A stretch of 64,000 nucleotides of DNA from Marinomonas sp. KMM3893 (GCF_004352855.1 NZ_SJSC01000003.1:558001-622000), one strand, 5' to 3'. Positions 19,341-30,050 are shown, numbered from the stretch's first letter. The notes: generated from the sequence alone by a model not told the origin. Program-made: numbers and translations.

Positions 19341-19934
19341 TTATTCGTCGTAACCAAACAGTTGACGTTCGAGTAAGTCAATCAAGGTGTGGATAACGGT
19401 AATTTGGCATTCATGAACACGGGCGGTGCCAAGTAGGTTGATTTTAATTTCTGTGTCGTCACGAGAGGTCAAAGAAGACACGTTTTTGGCTTCTGGGCTG
19501 GTCAGCGCCACAATGTTCATTTTTCTCTCGTGGGCCGCTTGGATGGCTTGAATGATGGGCGAGGTATTACCACGATTGGCAATCACAAACAAAATATCAC
19601 CAGGGTTGCCAATGGCGGTTATCTGCTTAGAGAAAACGTCATGGTAGCTGTCGCTGTGAGTGATTGCGAGCAGGGCGGCGCCATCACCGCTGAGGTTGAT
19701 GGCTGGCAAGCCGGGGCGCTCTCTGTCCATCCGATCTAACATCAGAGTACTAAAATACTGAGCCAAATGTGAGCCTGTGCTGTTTCCCACACAAATTACT
19801 TTACCGCCAGAAGCGACGCTTGAGAAAATGACTCGAGCCGCGTGTTCTATATAAGGGGGCAAGCTTTCTAGTGCTTGTTGCTGAGCCTCAAAACTTTGGG
19901 CAAATTGAGTGTAGATCGCTTCTTGAAAATCCAT
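19341..19934 (-). CDS. diaA: SIS-domain protein, DiaA-like
   Basis: Phosphosugar-binding SIS-fold protein of 197 residues. It aligns along its length with E. coli DiaA, the DnaA-binding initiator-associating protein (ALESLPPYIEHAARVI, GGKVICVGNSTGSHLAQYFS, GDILFVIANRGNTSPI, HECQITVIHTLIDLLER). GmhA (phosphoheptose isomerase) is the close paralogue, but the yraN/lpoA neighbourhood favours DiaA. Five bases after yraN in the same direction. Confidence 0.85.
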   Translation of the reverse strand: MDFQEAIYTQFAQSFEAQQQALESLPPYIEHAARVIFSSVASGGKVICVGNSTGSHLAQYFSTLMLDRMDRERPGLPAINLSGDGAALLAITHSDSYHDVFSKQITAIGNPGDILFVIANRGNTSPIIQAIQAAHERKMNIVALTSPEAKNVSSLTSRDDTEIKINLLGTARVHECQITVIHTLIDLLERQLFGYDE

Positions 19935-19939
19935 AATGG

Positions 19940-20329
19940 TTAAAATACTGCTTTAAGCCAAGTTAAATGTTGAGTGTCTATTTCTTGATCAAACAATATG
20001 GCGTCGAAACGACAGGCATTTGTTGATTTATTGTTTTGTTGTAACCAGTAGTCCGCGGTCAATCTGACTTTTTTAAGCTTTGACGGATTAAGACTTTCTG
20101 CGGCGCTGCCATGCGATGCGTTGGCGCGAAAGCGCACCTCGACGAACACATAGGTATCATTGTCTAGGAAAATGAGATCAATTTCTCCCATGCGACTGTG
20201 GAAATTCCTATCGATCAGTCGCAATCCTTGCTGCTGTAAATAAAGCTCAGCCGCTTGCTCGGCTTTCTCCCCGTTATTCTTCGGGGAGTTCCGTTTCTTC
20301 CTTGTGAAAAAATTGAGTACTGACGGCAT
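19940..20329 (-). CDS. yraN: YraN-family nuclease-like protein (UPF0102)
   Basis: Small protein with a restriction-endonuclease-like fold, 129 residues. Core motifs are GEKAEQAAELYLQQQGLRLIDRNF, the catalytic-type GEIDLIFLDNDTYVFVEVRFR (E-x-D and V-E-V pattern) and KLKKVRLTADYWLQ. The start lies 56 bp inside the 3' end of lpoA in another frame. Function is not firmly established in the family. Confidence 0.9.
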   Translation of the reverse strand: MPSVLNFFTRKKRNSPKNNGEKAEQAAELYLQQQGLRLIDRNFHSRMGEIDLIFLDNDTYVFVEVRFRANASHGSAAESLNPSKLKKVRLTADYWLQQNNKSTNACRFDAILFDQEIDTQHLTWLKAVF

Positions 20330-22121
20330 TAACCAAATTTCCTTTTCGGTAAGTCATAATCTCAGGTCGTTTATGGAATATACCATTTTTATCCATGGTA
20401 ATAATGCCTGTATTAGCAGAAAGTCGCGTACTTTTTAGTTGTACAAACAAAGGGTAGCGGTTAGCGAGTAAATAGGCGTCCGCTCCGAGCGCGTACAAAC
20501 GGCGCAGAATATTAGAATCTCGGTCTGTTGAGACTTCATCAAGTAGGCTGCTTTTTTGGGCGATGGCCGGGATTTCTGTAAATAGGATGCGCTCAATGTC
20601 GCTAAAATTTATATTGCGCTCTGGTGGCGTATCGTTAAGCGTACTGCTGGCCAGCATAGGGATGCTTTTGGCAAAGTAGTAATCCAGCAAAGGGCGAACT
20701 TGTTTTGCATCGCTCAGTTTGCCAACAAAATACACATAGTCTAAATCTTGCCTAGGTCTTGTAACACTGTCCACTTGTTCCCCTGTCCAGCGCTGAATGA
20801 GGGCGATGCGACGCTTGCTCTCATTCACCAGTAACAGTTTTTGCACCGTATTTTGACGGTCTCGTGAGGCATTTTTATAAGAAAGGTTAGCGGCAACGCT
20901 AATGTTTTCTTTCTTGGCCGCTTGTAAAAATTCATCCGCTTGTCTTAATGCCCAAGTGCTTTGGGTGCTCAAAATAGCGGCTTTTTTCGCTCCGGCTTGC
21001 TTCGCGAAATGGATCAGTTCGTGAATGTCGTCTTCGGAGCTTAACGAGAAGTGGAAGAGGTTATTAACATAAGCATTGGTGCCCAGTTGGTTTAGCGCAA
21101 TAACAGGGTGGCTCAATGTTAATTGGCTAAGGCGTGCGACCTTGCTCTTTTTAAGAGGCCCAATAATCACATCAGGATGCAGCGCGTTTGCTGCCGCTAG
21201 TGCATCGGCTATGTTTGGGTAGCTGTCAGTGTCGATAATAGAAATATCAGCTCGTTTGGTTTTCTGATGGTAATAGGCAGAGAAAAAACCATCGATTATC
21301 GCTTGGGATGCACGTTCCAGTTTGTTGCTCATTGGCAACATTAGGACGATTTTCTTTGGCGCCATTTCACCCAGCTTGGCGATCACTTTAAAATCCAGTG
21401 GTGGATTAAGCGCCGCAGGGTGTTCTGGGTATTGTGCTTGCCAGTGTTGGAATTGAGTGAGTTGTTGTTCAATCGATAGGGTTTGATTGCGCAATATTTT
21501 GCTGATCGTGAGCCAACCCTCTAGATTAGGTTGCGAGCTTTGCTCGAGCCCTTGCACTTGGGTGTCGGTCAGGTTTTGAATGCTGGCCCACAACGCGGCT
21601 TGGTTATACGCTTTGTCATCACCCGTCAAAGAGTCATCTAGTGAAAGCCTAAGTGTAATGGCTTGTGACCAATGCCCTGTGTGCTCCAACACGATGGCTT
21701 TGGTTTCATTAAGCTGAATTTGATTGCTCGGCTCTTGGGCAGAATCCAGTTGGCTGGCTTGTGTTAATAACGCCATGGCCTTGATGGGATCGTCCAGTTT
21801 TGCGGCAATCAAAGACGCTAATAAAGACGCCTTAAATTGGATGCGAGAGGGCGTAATGAGTATTTTCTCACCCAAGGTGTCGTGAGCATTTTGATACTCA
21901 CCGTCTTTGTAAAATTGCAGCGCGTTGTCGTACGCGGTCACCAATTCTTTTGGCGCTTGATACGGATGGTAGATGCTGTCAGGCGCGGTGCTTTCTTGAC
22001 TACTTGGCGGTGTATATTGCGGTAAAGTGCCCTGCGATCTATTTAAATTCGTCGAGCTACAAGCACTTAGCAGAAATGTACAGACGGTTAATGATATGAT
22101 GCGAAGATTAATTAGGCTCAT
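20274..22121 (-). CDS. lpoA: Outer-membrane lipoprotein LpoA, activator of PBP1A
   Basis: Lipoprotein of about 615 residues that crosses the periplasm to activate the peptidoglycan synthase PBP1A. A lipobox signal peptide (TFLLSACSS) follows the ATG at 22119-22121; longer in-frame starts give no signal sequence. The N-terminal half is TPR-like helical (DNALQFYKDGEYQNAHDTLGEK, ALLTQASQLDS); the C-terminal half is a periplasmic-binding-protein fold (KIVLMLPMSNKLERASQAIIDGFFSAYY, DVIIGPLKKSKVARL). Divergent from rsmI, with 32 bp between the start codons. Confidence 0.93.
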   Translation of the reverse strand: MSLINLRIISLTVCTFLLSACSSTNLNRSQGTLPQYTPPSSQESTAPDSIYHPYQAPKELVTAYDNALQFYKDGEYQNAHDTLGEKILITPSRIQFKASLLASLIAAKLDDPIKAMALLTQASQLDSAQEPSNQIQLNETKAIVLEHTGHWSQAITLRLSLDDSLTGDDKAYNQAALWASIQNLTDTQVQGLEQSSQPNLEGWLTISKILRNQTLSIEQQLTQFQHWQAQYPEHPAALNPPLDFKVIAKLGEMAPKKIVLMLPMSNKLERASQAIIDGFFSAYYHQKTKRADISIIDTDSYPNIADALAAANALHPDVIIGPLKKSKVARLSQLTLSHPVIALNQLGTNAYVNNLFHFSLSSEDDIHELIHFAKQAGAKKAAILSTQSTWALRQADEFLQAAKKENISVAANLSYKNASRDRQNTVQKLLLVNESKRRIALIQRWTGEQVDSVTRPRQDLDYVYFVGKLSDAKQVRPLLDYYFAKSIPMLASSTLNDTPPERNINFSDIERILFTEIPAIAQKSSLLDEVSTDRDSNILRRLYALGADAYLLANRYPLFVQLKSTRLSANTGIITMDKNGIFHKRPEIMTYRKGNLVNAVSTQFFHKEETELPEE

Positions 22122-22153
22122 AAGCTCATAAAATGACAGATAAAAGAGGCAAT

Positions 22154-23014
22154 ATGGTAGCACATAGTTCAGATGATGTGAGGGGGACGCTCTACATAGT
22201 TGCAACCCCAATAGGCAATCTTGATGATTTTAGTATAAGAGCTGAAAAAACTTTACGCGATGTAGACTATATTGCGGCAGAAGACACTCGTCACACCCGT
22301 CGATTGTTGAATCATTTTGGCATCGAAGCCAAACTTTTTTCGATCCACGATCATAATGAAAAAGACAAGTCTGAGTACGTCGCTAGCTTGTTGGAAGAGG
22401 GGAAGAATGTTGCCCTAGTATCGGATGCCGGCACGCCACTTATTTCTGATCCGGGTTACCACATTGTCAGTTTCTTGCGTGCTCGCGGCTTAACAGTGAC
22501 ACCAGTGCCTGGTGCTTGTGCTTTGATTTCTGCCTTGTGTGCTTCGGGCTTACCAACGGATCAGTTCTTTTTTGCAGGGTTTGTCCCAGCAAAATCAAAA
22601 GCACGCTGCGACTTGTTTGAGTCATGGAAAAAACAAACTGGTACGGTGGTTTTTTATGAATCGACGCACCGTATTTATGATTCAATTAAGGATGTTTTAA
22701 ATGTTTACGGGGATGATGCTAGATTGGTCCTTGCCCGTGAAGTAACCAAAACGTTCGAGACCTTTTTGTCGGGCACAGCCGCAGAAATTCTTGCTATGTT
22801 TGATGCCGACGCAAACCAGATGCGCGGTGAGTTTGTTGTCATGCTGAGCTTTATTCAAGAAAGCGGCGACGAAAAAGAACTTGAATCAAAGCGTATCTTG
22901 GGCATTCTTTTGGAAGATTTACCTGTTAAACAAGCCGCGTCGATGGCGGCAAAATTAACCGGAGAGAAGAAAAATCACCTCTATAAAATGGCCTTGGAAA
23001 TGCAAGGCGAGTAG
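22154..23014 (+). CDS. rsmI: 16S rRNA (cytidine-1402-2'-O)-methyltransferase RsmI
   Basis: Tetrapyrrole-methylase-fold enzyme that 2'-O-methylates C1402 in the ribosomal P site using SAM. Motifs are GTLYIVATPIGNLDDFSIRA, AAEDTRHTRRLLNHF, ALVSDAGTPLISDPG and FVPAKSKAR. The ATG at 22154 has AGAGGC just upstream and matches family length (286 residues); the earlier ATG at 22133 has no RBS. Divergent from lpoA, as in E. coli. Confidence 0.95.
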   Translation: MVAHSSDDVRGTLYIVATPIGNLDDFSIRAEKTLRDVDYIAAEDTRHTRRLLNHFGIEAKLFSIHDHNEKDKSEYVASLLEEGKNVALVSDAGTPLISDPGYHIVSFLRARGLTVTPVPGACALISALCASGLPTDQFFFAGFVPAKSKARCDLFESWKKQTGTVVFYESTHRIYDSIKDVLNVYGDDARLVLAREVTKTFETFLSGTAAEILAMFDADANQMRGEFVVMLSFIQESGDEKELESKRILGILLEDLPVKQAASMAAKLTGEKKNHLYKMALEMQGE

Positions 23015-23038
23015 CGTTTTTTCTTGATCGTTTGGTCG

Positions 23039-23073
23039 AATCTAATGTGAGCACTGAGTGTTTACATTAGATT
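23039..23073 (+). other. Hairpin between rsmI and the thiC promoter
   Basis: A perfect 10-bp stem (AATCTAATGT / ACATTAGATT) with a 15-nt loop. No T-run follows. Its right arm overlaps the proposed thiC -35 box, so it may be a weak rsmI terminator or a site affecting promoter access. Confidence 0.45.
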
Positions 23074-23088
23074 AAGACTGAGTATACT
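23061..23088 (+). promoter_or_regulatory. Sigma-70 promoter of the thi operon
   Basis: -35 TTTACA at 23061-23066 and -10 TATACT at 23083-23088 with 16 bp spacing. The expected transcription start is close to 23095, almost exactly where the TPP riboswitch begins, which supports the assignment. Confidence 0.7.
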
Positions 23089-23096
23089 CGTTGGCA

Positions 23097-23183
23097 CTTG
23101 TCGGAGTGCCATTTGGCTGAGATCGCATATTTAGTGCGGGATCCGCAGAACCTGATCGGGTTAAGACCCGCGTAGGAAACAAG
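23097..23183 (+). ncRNA. TPP riboswitch (THI element)
   Basis: Thiamine-pyrophosphate-sensing aptamer controlling thiC. Conserved elements appear in order: closing stem P1 CTTGT (23097-23101) with ACAAG (23179-23183), the CGGAGTGCC segment, GGCTGAGA, a variable P3 arm, GATCCGCAGAACCTGATC, and the GACCCGCGTAGGAAA segment. It is followed by a ~200-nt untranslated linker to thiC. No clear terminator stem was recognised in the linker, so control may be at translation or through Rho. Confidence 0.95.
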
Positions 23184-23374
23184 AAAGTCTCCATTTTCTT
23201 ATCTGCATCAAATGAACTCCTGTGTATTTTGTTCGATTGATGTCGCGTCATTTTTCCTCATTCAAACAGATCCGCAGGACTCATCTTTTTTGCGATATAA
23301 AACGCCTAAATAACGGGCTTTTGTTTCGTAAGACAGCACCCCAGACAAGCAATTCTCTATTTTTTTCTTAGTAG

Positions 23375-25339
<1,965 letters not shown>

Positions 25340-25353
25340 GCCGAGGAACGACT

Positions 25354-26778
25354 ATGAATCAACTTCCGGTTATTTGGCAAGTTGGCGCGCGACAGGCTAC
25401 GGCCTGTTCGCGCGCCTTGTCAGCCACGGTTGCTGAGCATTTAAAGTGTGTTGTAAAGCATATAGACACGTATCGGCAAGCCGAGCCGTCAAGCGTCTCT
25501 TGTTCGTTTGCGCAGTTTGATGACCAATGGCAAAGCTTGCTTGATCAATCGATGCCAGATGTTATTTATTTGCATTCATTACCATCAAATGAGTTGGTGG
25601 TGTGTTGTGCTAAATGGCTTAAGCAAATCAAAGCTTTGTTGCCGTCGGTTAGTGTGGTGTTGAACGCTGAGGTCAATGCCAATGTGAATTGCCATCGTTT
25701 TTTAACGGAATTGATAACCAACACAGATCTCATTGTGGCGCCCAAGCGTCAGCTTGATTGCTTGGTAGGATGCCTTAACACAGGGTCAGTAACGGACATT
25801 AACACTGCGTTGCAGCCTTGGCTTTCTGTCTCTGAGGCCAGCTGGCTTTTGAGCGATGAGCAGAGCGGAGCGCTGTGCTTGATAGCGAACCAGAAATCGT
25901 GCGGTTTTTCCCTTGCGGCGCATCATCAGAAATTATCGCAAACTCAACAAGACGCCCGTACCTTTTCGTTGGCCTGCTTCTTAGCCCATGGTTATGACAC
26001 CTTGGATGCCATCACTATGAGCCAGACCTATTTGGCCAGTGATCTCGAGGGCTGTGCAGGTTGGCCGAAACACACTCAGTATTTGCCCAGCATCACAGCG
26101 CTCAGTTCAGTGGCGTCCGCGGACGTGAGTGATTTGTCATTTACTGCTATCGATATGCAGAAATTTGGTTTGTATCCGGTGGTGGATTCGCTCGCTTGGC
26201 TGGAATTGGTGCTCGAAAATGGCGCGACCACAGCTCAGCTGCGAATCAAAGACCCTAGCGTTTCAACGTTAGACAGCCAAATTAAAGGCGCTGTGGCACT
26301 GGGTAAGCGTTATCAGGCTCAGGTCTTTATTAATGATTACTGGCAAAAAGCCATTGAGCATGGCGCTTTTGGGATACATCTTGGCCAAGAAGACTTAGCG
26401 GTGGCGGATTTGAGTGCCATTAGTCAAGCAGGCTTGGCGCTGGGCATCAGTACCCATGGTTATTTTGAAATTGCCAATGCGATGAAGATTCACCCTAGTT
26501 ACATTGCTTTGGGTCATATTTTCCCTACTCAAACCAAGGACATGCCGTCGCAGCCGCAAGGTCTTGTACGCTTAGGCTTCTATGCCTCCTTGTTAAAAGG
26601 AGTGTATCCGACGGTGGCCATTGGTGGCATTAATGCCGAACGTGTGGCGCCCGTGTTAAAAACAGGGGTCGACAGTGTGGCCTTGGTGACCGCGATCACC
26701 AAGGCCGATAACCCAGTGCAAGCCACACGGGACTTATTGTCTTTGTATCAAACAGAAAAGGCGGCTTTTGATGAGTAA
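25354..26778 (+). CDS. thiE: Thiamine-phosphate synthase ThiE with degenerate ThiD-like N-terminal domain
   Basis: 474 residues, about twice a stand-alone ThiE. The C-terminal ~205 residues are a ThiE TIM barrel joining HMP-PP and thiazole phosphate: TTAQLRIKD, VFINDYWQKAIEHGAFGIHLGQEDL, LALGISTHGY, YIALGHIFPTQTKDMPSQPQG and VAIGGINAERV. The N-terminal ~260 residues are poorly conserved but have ThiD/ribokinase-like traces: PDVIYLHSLPSN, and FSLACFLAHGYDTLDAITMSQTYL resembling the ThiD C-terminal helix. The ThiD phosphate-binding glycine motifs are missing, so this half is probably not an active kinase. It follows thiC by 14 bp and overlaps thiS. Confidence 0.88.
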   Translation: MNQLPVIWQVGARQATACSRALSATVAEHLKCVVKHIDTYRQAEPSSVSCSFAQFDDQWQSLLDQSMPDVIYLHSLPSNELVVCCAKWLKQIKALLPSVSVVLNAEVNANVNCHRFLTELITNTDLIVAPKRQLDCLVGCLNTGSVTDINTALQPWLSVSEASWLLSDEQSGALCLIANQKSCGFSLAAHHQKLSQTQQDARTFSLACFLAHGYDTLDAITMSQTYLASDLEGCAGWPKHTQYLPSITALSSVASADVSDLSFTAIDMQKFGLYPVVDSLAWLELVLENGATTAQLRIKDPSVSTLDSQIKGAVALGKRYQAQVFINDYWQKAIEHGAFGIHLGQEDLAVADLSAISQAGLALGISTHGYFEIANAMKIHPSYIALGHIFPTQTKDMPSQPQGLVRLGFYASLLKGVYPTVAIGGINAERVAPVLKTGVDSVALVTAITKADNPVQATRDLLSLYQTEKAAFDE

Positions 26779-26980
26779 CGAGATCACGCTTTATGTGAAC
26801 GACAGTCCACTGTCCTTTTTGGGAAAGACGGTAATGGATTTATTGCATCAACTGGATAAGCCGTCTCAAGGCATTGCGGTGGCCATTGATCAAACCGTGG
26901 TGCCTAAAAGTGTGTGGGCAACAACCATGCTTGAAAGCGATATGAATGTGTTTATTTTTGAATCCATTGCAGGGGGTTAA
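26771..26980 (+). CDS. thiS: Sulfur carrier protein ThiS
   Basis: Ubiquitin-like sulfur carrier for thiazole synthesis, 69 residues, ending in the required di-glycine (FESIAGG) that is thiocarboxylated. The ATG at 26771 overlaps the thiE stop by 8 bp; a TTG just before it is not needed. Activation normally requires the adenylyltransferase ThiF, which is absent from this operon. Confidence 0.95.
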   Translation: MSNEITLYVNDSPLSFLGKTVMDLLHQLDKPSQGIAVAIDQTVVPKSVWATTMLESDMNVFIFESIAGG

Positions 26981-26981
26981 T

Positions 26982-27758
26982 GTGTCATCTTTAATGATTG
27001 CAGGTCATGAGTTTTCATCGCGCTTATTCACTGGCACTGGCAAATACGCCAGCGCCGATGCGATGATGGCGTCGATTAACGCCAGTGGTAGTGAACTGGT
27101 GACTTTGTCTTTACGTCGTATGGATTTGAAACATCAAAGTGACAATATTCTGCAGCCGTTACAGCAGCATGGTATTAAGCTTTTGCCTAATACCTCAGGG
27201 GCTCGCACGGCAAAAGAAGCGGTGTTTGCCGCACAATTAGCACGAGAAGCGCTGGAAACAAACTGGGTCAAGTTAGAAATTCACCCTGACCCAAGGTATT
27301 TAATGCCGGACGCGATAGAAACATTGGCGGCGGCTGAAGAGCTTGTGAAACAAGGCTTTGTGGTGATGCCTTATGTGCACGCTGATCCTGTGTTGTGCAA
27401 GCGATTGGAAGAAGTGGGGTGTCAATGCGTGATGCCACTTGGGTCGCCAATTGGCTCTAATATGGGCTTAGCGAGTAAGCCTTTTCTGGACATTATCATT
27501 GAGCAAAGTCAGGTGCCTGTGATCGTTGATGCGGGCATTGGCGCGCCATCGGATGCCGCGTTGGCATTGGAAATGGGCGCCGATGCCGTGTTGGTGAATA
27601 CGGCCATGGCGGTAGCACAGAACCCGGCGCAAATGAGTTTGGCCTTTAAAATGGCGGTAGAGGCAGGGCGCTTGGCGTATGAATCGGGCTTGGGTGAAAA
27701 GCGTCAGCAGGCGCAAGCGTCGAGCCCTTTTACGGACTTTGTTGGTAGCTTGTCATGA
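26982..27758 (+). CDS. thiG: Thiazole synthase ThiG
   Basis: Forms the thiazole ring from DXP, dehydroglycine and ThiS thiocarboxylate. 258 residues with a TIM-barrel fold. Diagnostic segments are [36 protein letters not shown] (with the lysine that forms the imine with DXP), [11 protein letters not shown] and [27 protein letters not shown]. The GTG at 26982, with AGGGGG upstream, is preferred over ORF extensions into thiS. Confidence 0.97.
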   Translation: MSSLMIAGHEFSSRLFTGTGKYASADAMMASINASGSELVTLSLRRMDLKHQSDNILQPLQQHGIKLLPNTSGARTAKEAVFAAQLAREALETNWVKLEIHPDPRYLMPDAIETLAAAEELVKQGFVVMPYVHADPVLCKRLEEVGCQCVMPLGSPIGSNMGLASKPFLDIIIEQSQVPVIVDAGIGAPSDAALALEMGADAVLVNTAMAVAQNPAQMSLAFKMAVEAGRLAYESGLGEKRQQAQASSPFTDFVGSLS

Positions 27759-28927
27759 GCGCGGTGAAACGACTTCATATCAGCCCACAAAGTCCCGAGG
27801 TTGAAGGGCAATTTAGTTCCGTACTGGCGTCTCAATCGTGGCAGCAAACTGCGTTATTGCATGAGTCTATTAATGAGCAGGATGTGAAAGTCGCACTCGC
27901 CAAAAAACGACTCGATATCAAGGATTTTGCGGCGCTAATTTCCCCCGCCGCAGAGCCTTATTTGATGCAAATGCTGGCAAAGTCAGAACAGCTGACACAA
28001 CAGCGTTTTGGTAATACGGTAAGTTTGTTTGCTCCTTTGTATTTGTCTAACACCTGTGCCAACGAATGCACTTATTGTGGCTTTTCCATGAGCAATGCGA
28101 TTAAGCGACTGACTTTAAACGAAGGACAGCTCGCAAAAGAAATCGCCGCCATAAAAGGCAAAGGCTTTGATAGTATTTTGTTGGTCACAGGCGAGACGAA
28201 CAAGGTATCCATGCCCTACTTTGAACGCATGATTCCATGGATTAAACCGCACTTTAGTCAGCTTTCTATGGAGGTTCAGCCATTAGAGGCTGAAGAGTAT
28301 AAAACTCTGCAAGGCATTGGTTTGGATGCGGTATTGGTCTATCAGGAAACCTATCGCCGGCAGACGTATTTAGAGCATCATCTACGGGGCAATAAATCCG
28401 ATTTTAATTATCGTCTCGACGCGCCAGATCGAATAGGGCAAGCCGGCATCCATAAAATCGGCTTAGGGGTGTTGCTGGGCTTAGAAGATTGGCGTACCGA
28501 TTCCATCATGATGGCTAAGCATCTTCGTCACCTTCAAAAGCGATATTGGCGCAGTCGTTTTAGCGTGGCGTTTCCTCGCATTCGTCCTTGCGAAGGCGGC
28601 ATAGTGCCTAAATCAGTGATTTCTGATCGTCAACTGGTGCAATTGATTGCGGCGTGGCGTTTGTTTGATGCGGATTTAGAAATGAGCCTGTCTACGCGTG
28701 AGTCCGCTGAATTTCGAAATCATGCGGTGCGGATGGGCTTCACTACGATGAGTGCCGAATCCAAAACACAGCCTGGCGGGTATGCCGAAGACGCGCAACA
28801 GGCCTTAGAGCAATTTGAAATCAGTGATGAGCGCCCGGTAGGTGAGATTGCCAAAATGATTCGCCAACAAGGACGTGAGGTTATTTGGAAAGACTGGGAC
28901 CCGTCGCTTAGTCATACACACTCGTAA
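27755..28927 (+). CDS. thiH: 2-iminoacetate synthase ThiH
   Basis: Radical-SAM tyrosine lyase producing dehydroglycine for ThiG; the anaerobic-type alternative to the oxidase ThiO. The [4Fe-4S] motif is CANECTYC (C101, C105, C108), and the BATS-type C-terminal domain is present (FRIRPCEG-like [24 protein letters not shown]). 390 residues, slightly longer than E. coli ThiH. Overlaps thiG by 4 bp. A very strong terminator follows. Confidence 0.96.
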   Translation: MSAVKRLHISPQSPEVEGQFSSVLASQSWQQTALLHESINEQDVKVALAKKRLDIKDFAALISPAAEPYLMQMLAKSEQLTQQRFGNTVSLFAPLYLSNTCANECTYCGFSMSNAIKRLTLNEGQLAKEIAAIKGKGFDSILLVTGETNKVSMPYFERMIPWIKPHFSQLSMEVQPLEAEEYKTLQGIGLDAVLVYQETYRRQTYLEHHLRGNKSDFNYRLDAPDRIGQAGIHKIGLGVLLGLEDWRTDSIMMAKHLRHLQKRYWRSRFSVAFPRIRPCEGGIVPKSVISDRQLVQLIAAWRLFDADLEMSLSTRESAEFRNHAVRMGFTTMSAESKTQPGGYAEDAQQALEQFEISDERPVGEIAKMIRQQGREVIWKDWDPSLSHTHS

Positions 28928-28979
28928 GGAATTAATGCCAGCAGAGGCATGCAAGAGGCGTGAAAACTTGAGAAGATAA

Positions 28980-29031
28980 GATAACCCCATCGGAATGCTC
29001 ACAGACGACATTCCTATGGGGTTATTTTTTT
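28980..29031 (+). terminator. Rho-independent terminator of the thi operon
   Basis: ATAACCCCAT-C-GGAATG pairs with CATTCC-T-ATGGGGTTAT (28981-28997 with 29009-29025), 16 bp plus one internal mismatch, then a T-run. It separates thiH from yjbQ. Confidence 0.93.
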
Positions 29032-29060
29032 GTCTTGAGTCATCATCGATAGGGGGAATT

Positions 29061-29483
29061 ATGTGGTATCAAAAAGAAATTAGGCTGCCCAGCAAGCCAA
29101 GAGGTTTTCATTTGATCACGGACGATATTGTGCGCGCTATGCCAGAGTTAAAAAGGATGAAAATAGGGGTATGTCATGTCTTTATTCAGCATACTTCGGC
29201 CTCGCTGACCATCAATGAAAACGCGGATGCCACAGTGCGCGAAGACTTCGAAAATTATTTTAACCGAACCGTGCGAGAAGGAGAGTCCTATTACCGTCAC
29301 AATGACGAAGGCGATGACGATTTACCCGCTCACATAAAGACTAGTCTGCTCGGGTCCAGTGTACAGATTCCAATCAGTAACGGCGCTCTTAATATGGGAA
29401 TCTGGCAAGGCATATATTTGGGAGAACATCGAGATTATGGTGGCGAGCGTTCGCTTGTTATTACGCTTAATGGAGAAGAATAA
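29061..29483 (+). CDS. yjbQ: YjbQ/UPF0047 family protein, secondary thiamine-phosphate synthase type
   Basis: 140-residue UPF0047 protein. E. coli YjbQ has weak thiamine-phosphate synthase activity and can supplement thiE. Family motifs are VCHVFIQHTSASLTINENADATVREDFE, the HIKTSLLGSSVQIPISNGALNMGIWQGIYL block and EHRDYGGERSLVITL with conserved histidines. ATG 29061 with AGGGGG upstream; a longer in-frame start would run into the thi terminator. It sits just downstream of the thi operon and is coupled to the next gene by a TAATG overlap. Confidence 0.92.
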   Translation: MWYQKEIRLPSKPRGFHLITDDIVRAMPELKRMKIGVCHVFIQHTSASLTINENADATVREDFENYFNRTVREGESYYRHNDEGDDDLPAHIKTSLLGSSVQIPISNGALNMGIWQGIYLGEHRDYGGERSLVITLNGEE

Positions 29484-29725
29484 TGAGCAAATTAACGTTA
29501 GATAGCGCCGATAAAGTCAAAATGACGGACCAGCTAAAAGCCTATTTAGAGCAGGAGTTCGACCTGTCAGTTGGGGCCTTTGAGGCGGAGTTCTTATTGG
29601 ACTTTATCACAGATAATTTTGCAGCAACCTTTTATAACAAAGGCTTGGCAGATGCCCAGCAAGTGATGCAAGAAAAAATGGAAACCTTTAACGATGCTAT
29701 TTATGAGCTAGAAATGTCGTATTAA
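29483..29725 (+). CDS. DUF2164 family protein
   Basis: Small acidic protein, 80 residues, matching the DUF2164 pattern (VKMTDQLKAYLEQEFDLSVGAFEAEFLLDFITDNFAATFYNKGLADAQ). No signal peptide or membrane segment. The function is unknown. The ATG overlaps the yjbQ stop, so the two are translated together. Confidence 0.82.
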   Translation: MSKLTLDSADKVKMTDQLKAYLEQEFDLSVGAFEAEFLLDFITDNFAATFYNKGLADAQQVMQEKMETFNDAIYELEMSY

Positions 29726-29809
29726 TGGCTGCATTTTAGAGCAAAACGCATCAGGTCTTTTTTGTTGATTGGCCAACCGTGCTGATTCAAGCAATAAAAA
29801 GAAACTTTG

Positions 29810-29867
29810 CTGACAGCGGCCTGACAAGATTTACTAAGAGGTGTCAACCCTCTGACACACACTGACA
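29810..29867 (+). promoter_or_regulatory. Array of CTGACA half-sites upstream of the candidate sRNA
   Basis: CTGACA occurs four times in the same orientation, starting at 29810, 29821, 29852 and 29862; the pairs are spaced 11 and 10 bp, about one helical turn. GTGTCA at 29841-29846 forms a perfect inverted repeat with TGACAC at 29853-29858. This looks like a regulator-binding region just upstream of the TATAAT box at 29879. The cognate regulator is unknown. Confidence 0.5.
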
Positions 29868-29889
29868 AAAAAGCGTTTTATAATAACCT

Positions 29890-30050
29890 CATCCCAGAAA
29901 GCTTGTTCTCTCCCTTAGAGCAAGTTGAATGACGAGTAATGGTCTAAAACCTGAAGATGATGCGGGTTTTAGATGATGAGCAAGAGTAAAGCGTTCTTTT
30001 GTGATAGTCGTTGAGTGTTGCCCCAGTTGTAAAAAGCTGGGGCTTTTTTT
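29890..30050 (+). ncRNA. Candidate intergenic small RNA, ~160 nt
   Basis: A TATAAT -10 box (29879-29884) predicts a start near 29890. No convincing ORF is present. Three stem-loops follow: SL1, 29900-29909 with 29917-29926 (10 bp including two G-U, loop CUCCCUU); SL2, 29943-29952 with 29964-29973 (TCTAAAACCT with GGGTTTTAGA, one wobble); and a terminator, GCCCCAG / CTGGGGC (30020-30026 with 30037-30043), followed by T7. The C-rich SL1 loop is complementary to AAGGGAG, like anti-Shine-Dalgarno loops of known sRNAs. No known RNA family was recognised. The rest of the 29726-30225 gap is AT-rich without other visible features. Confidence 0.6.
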
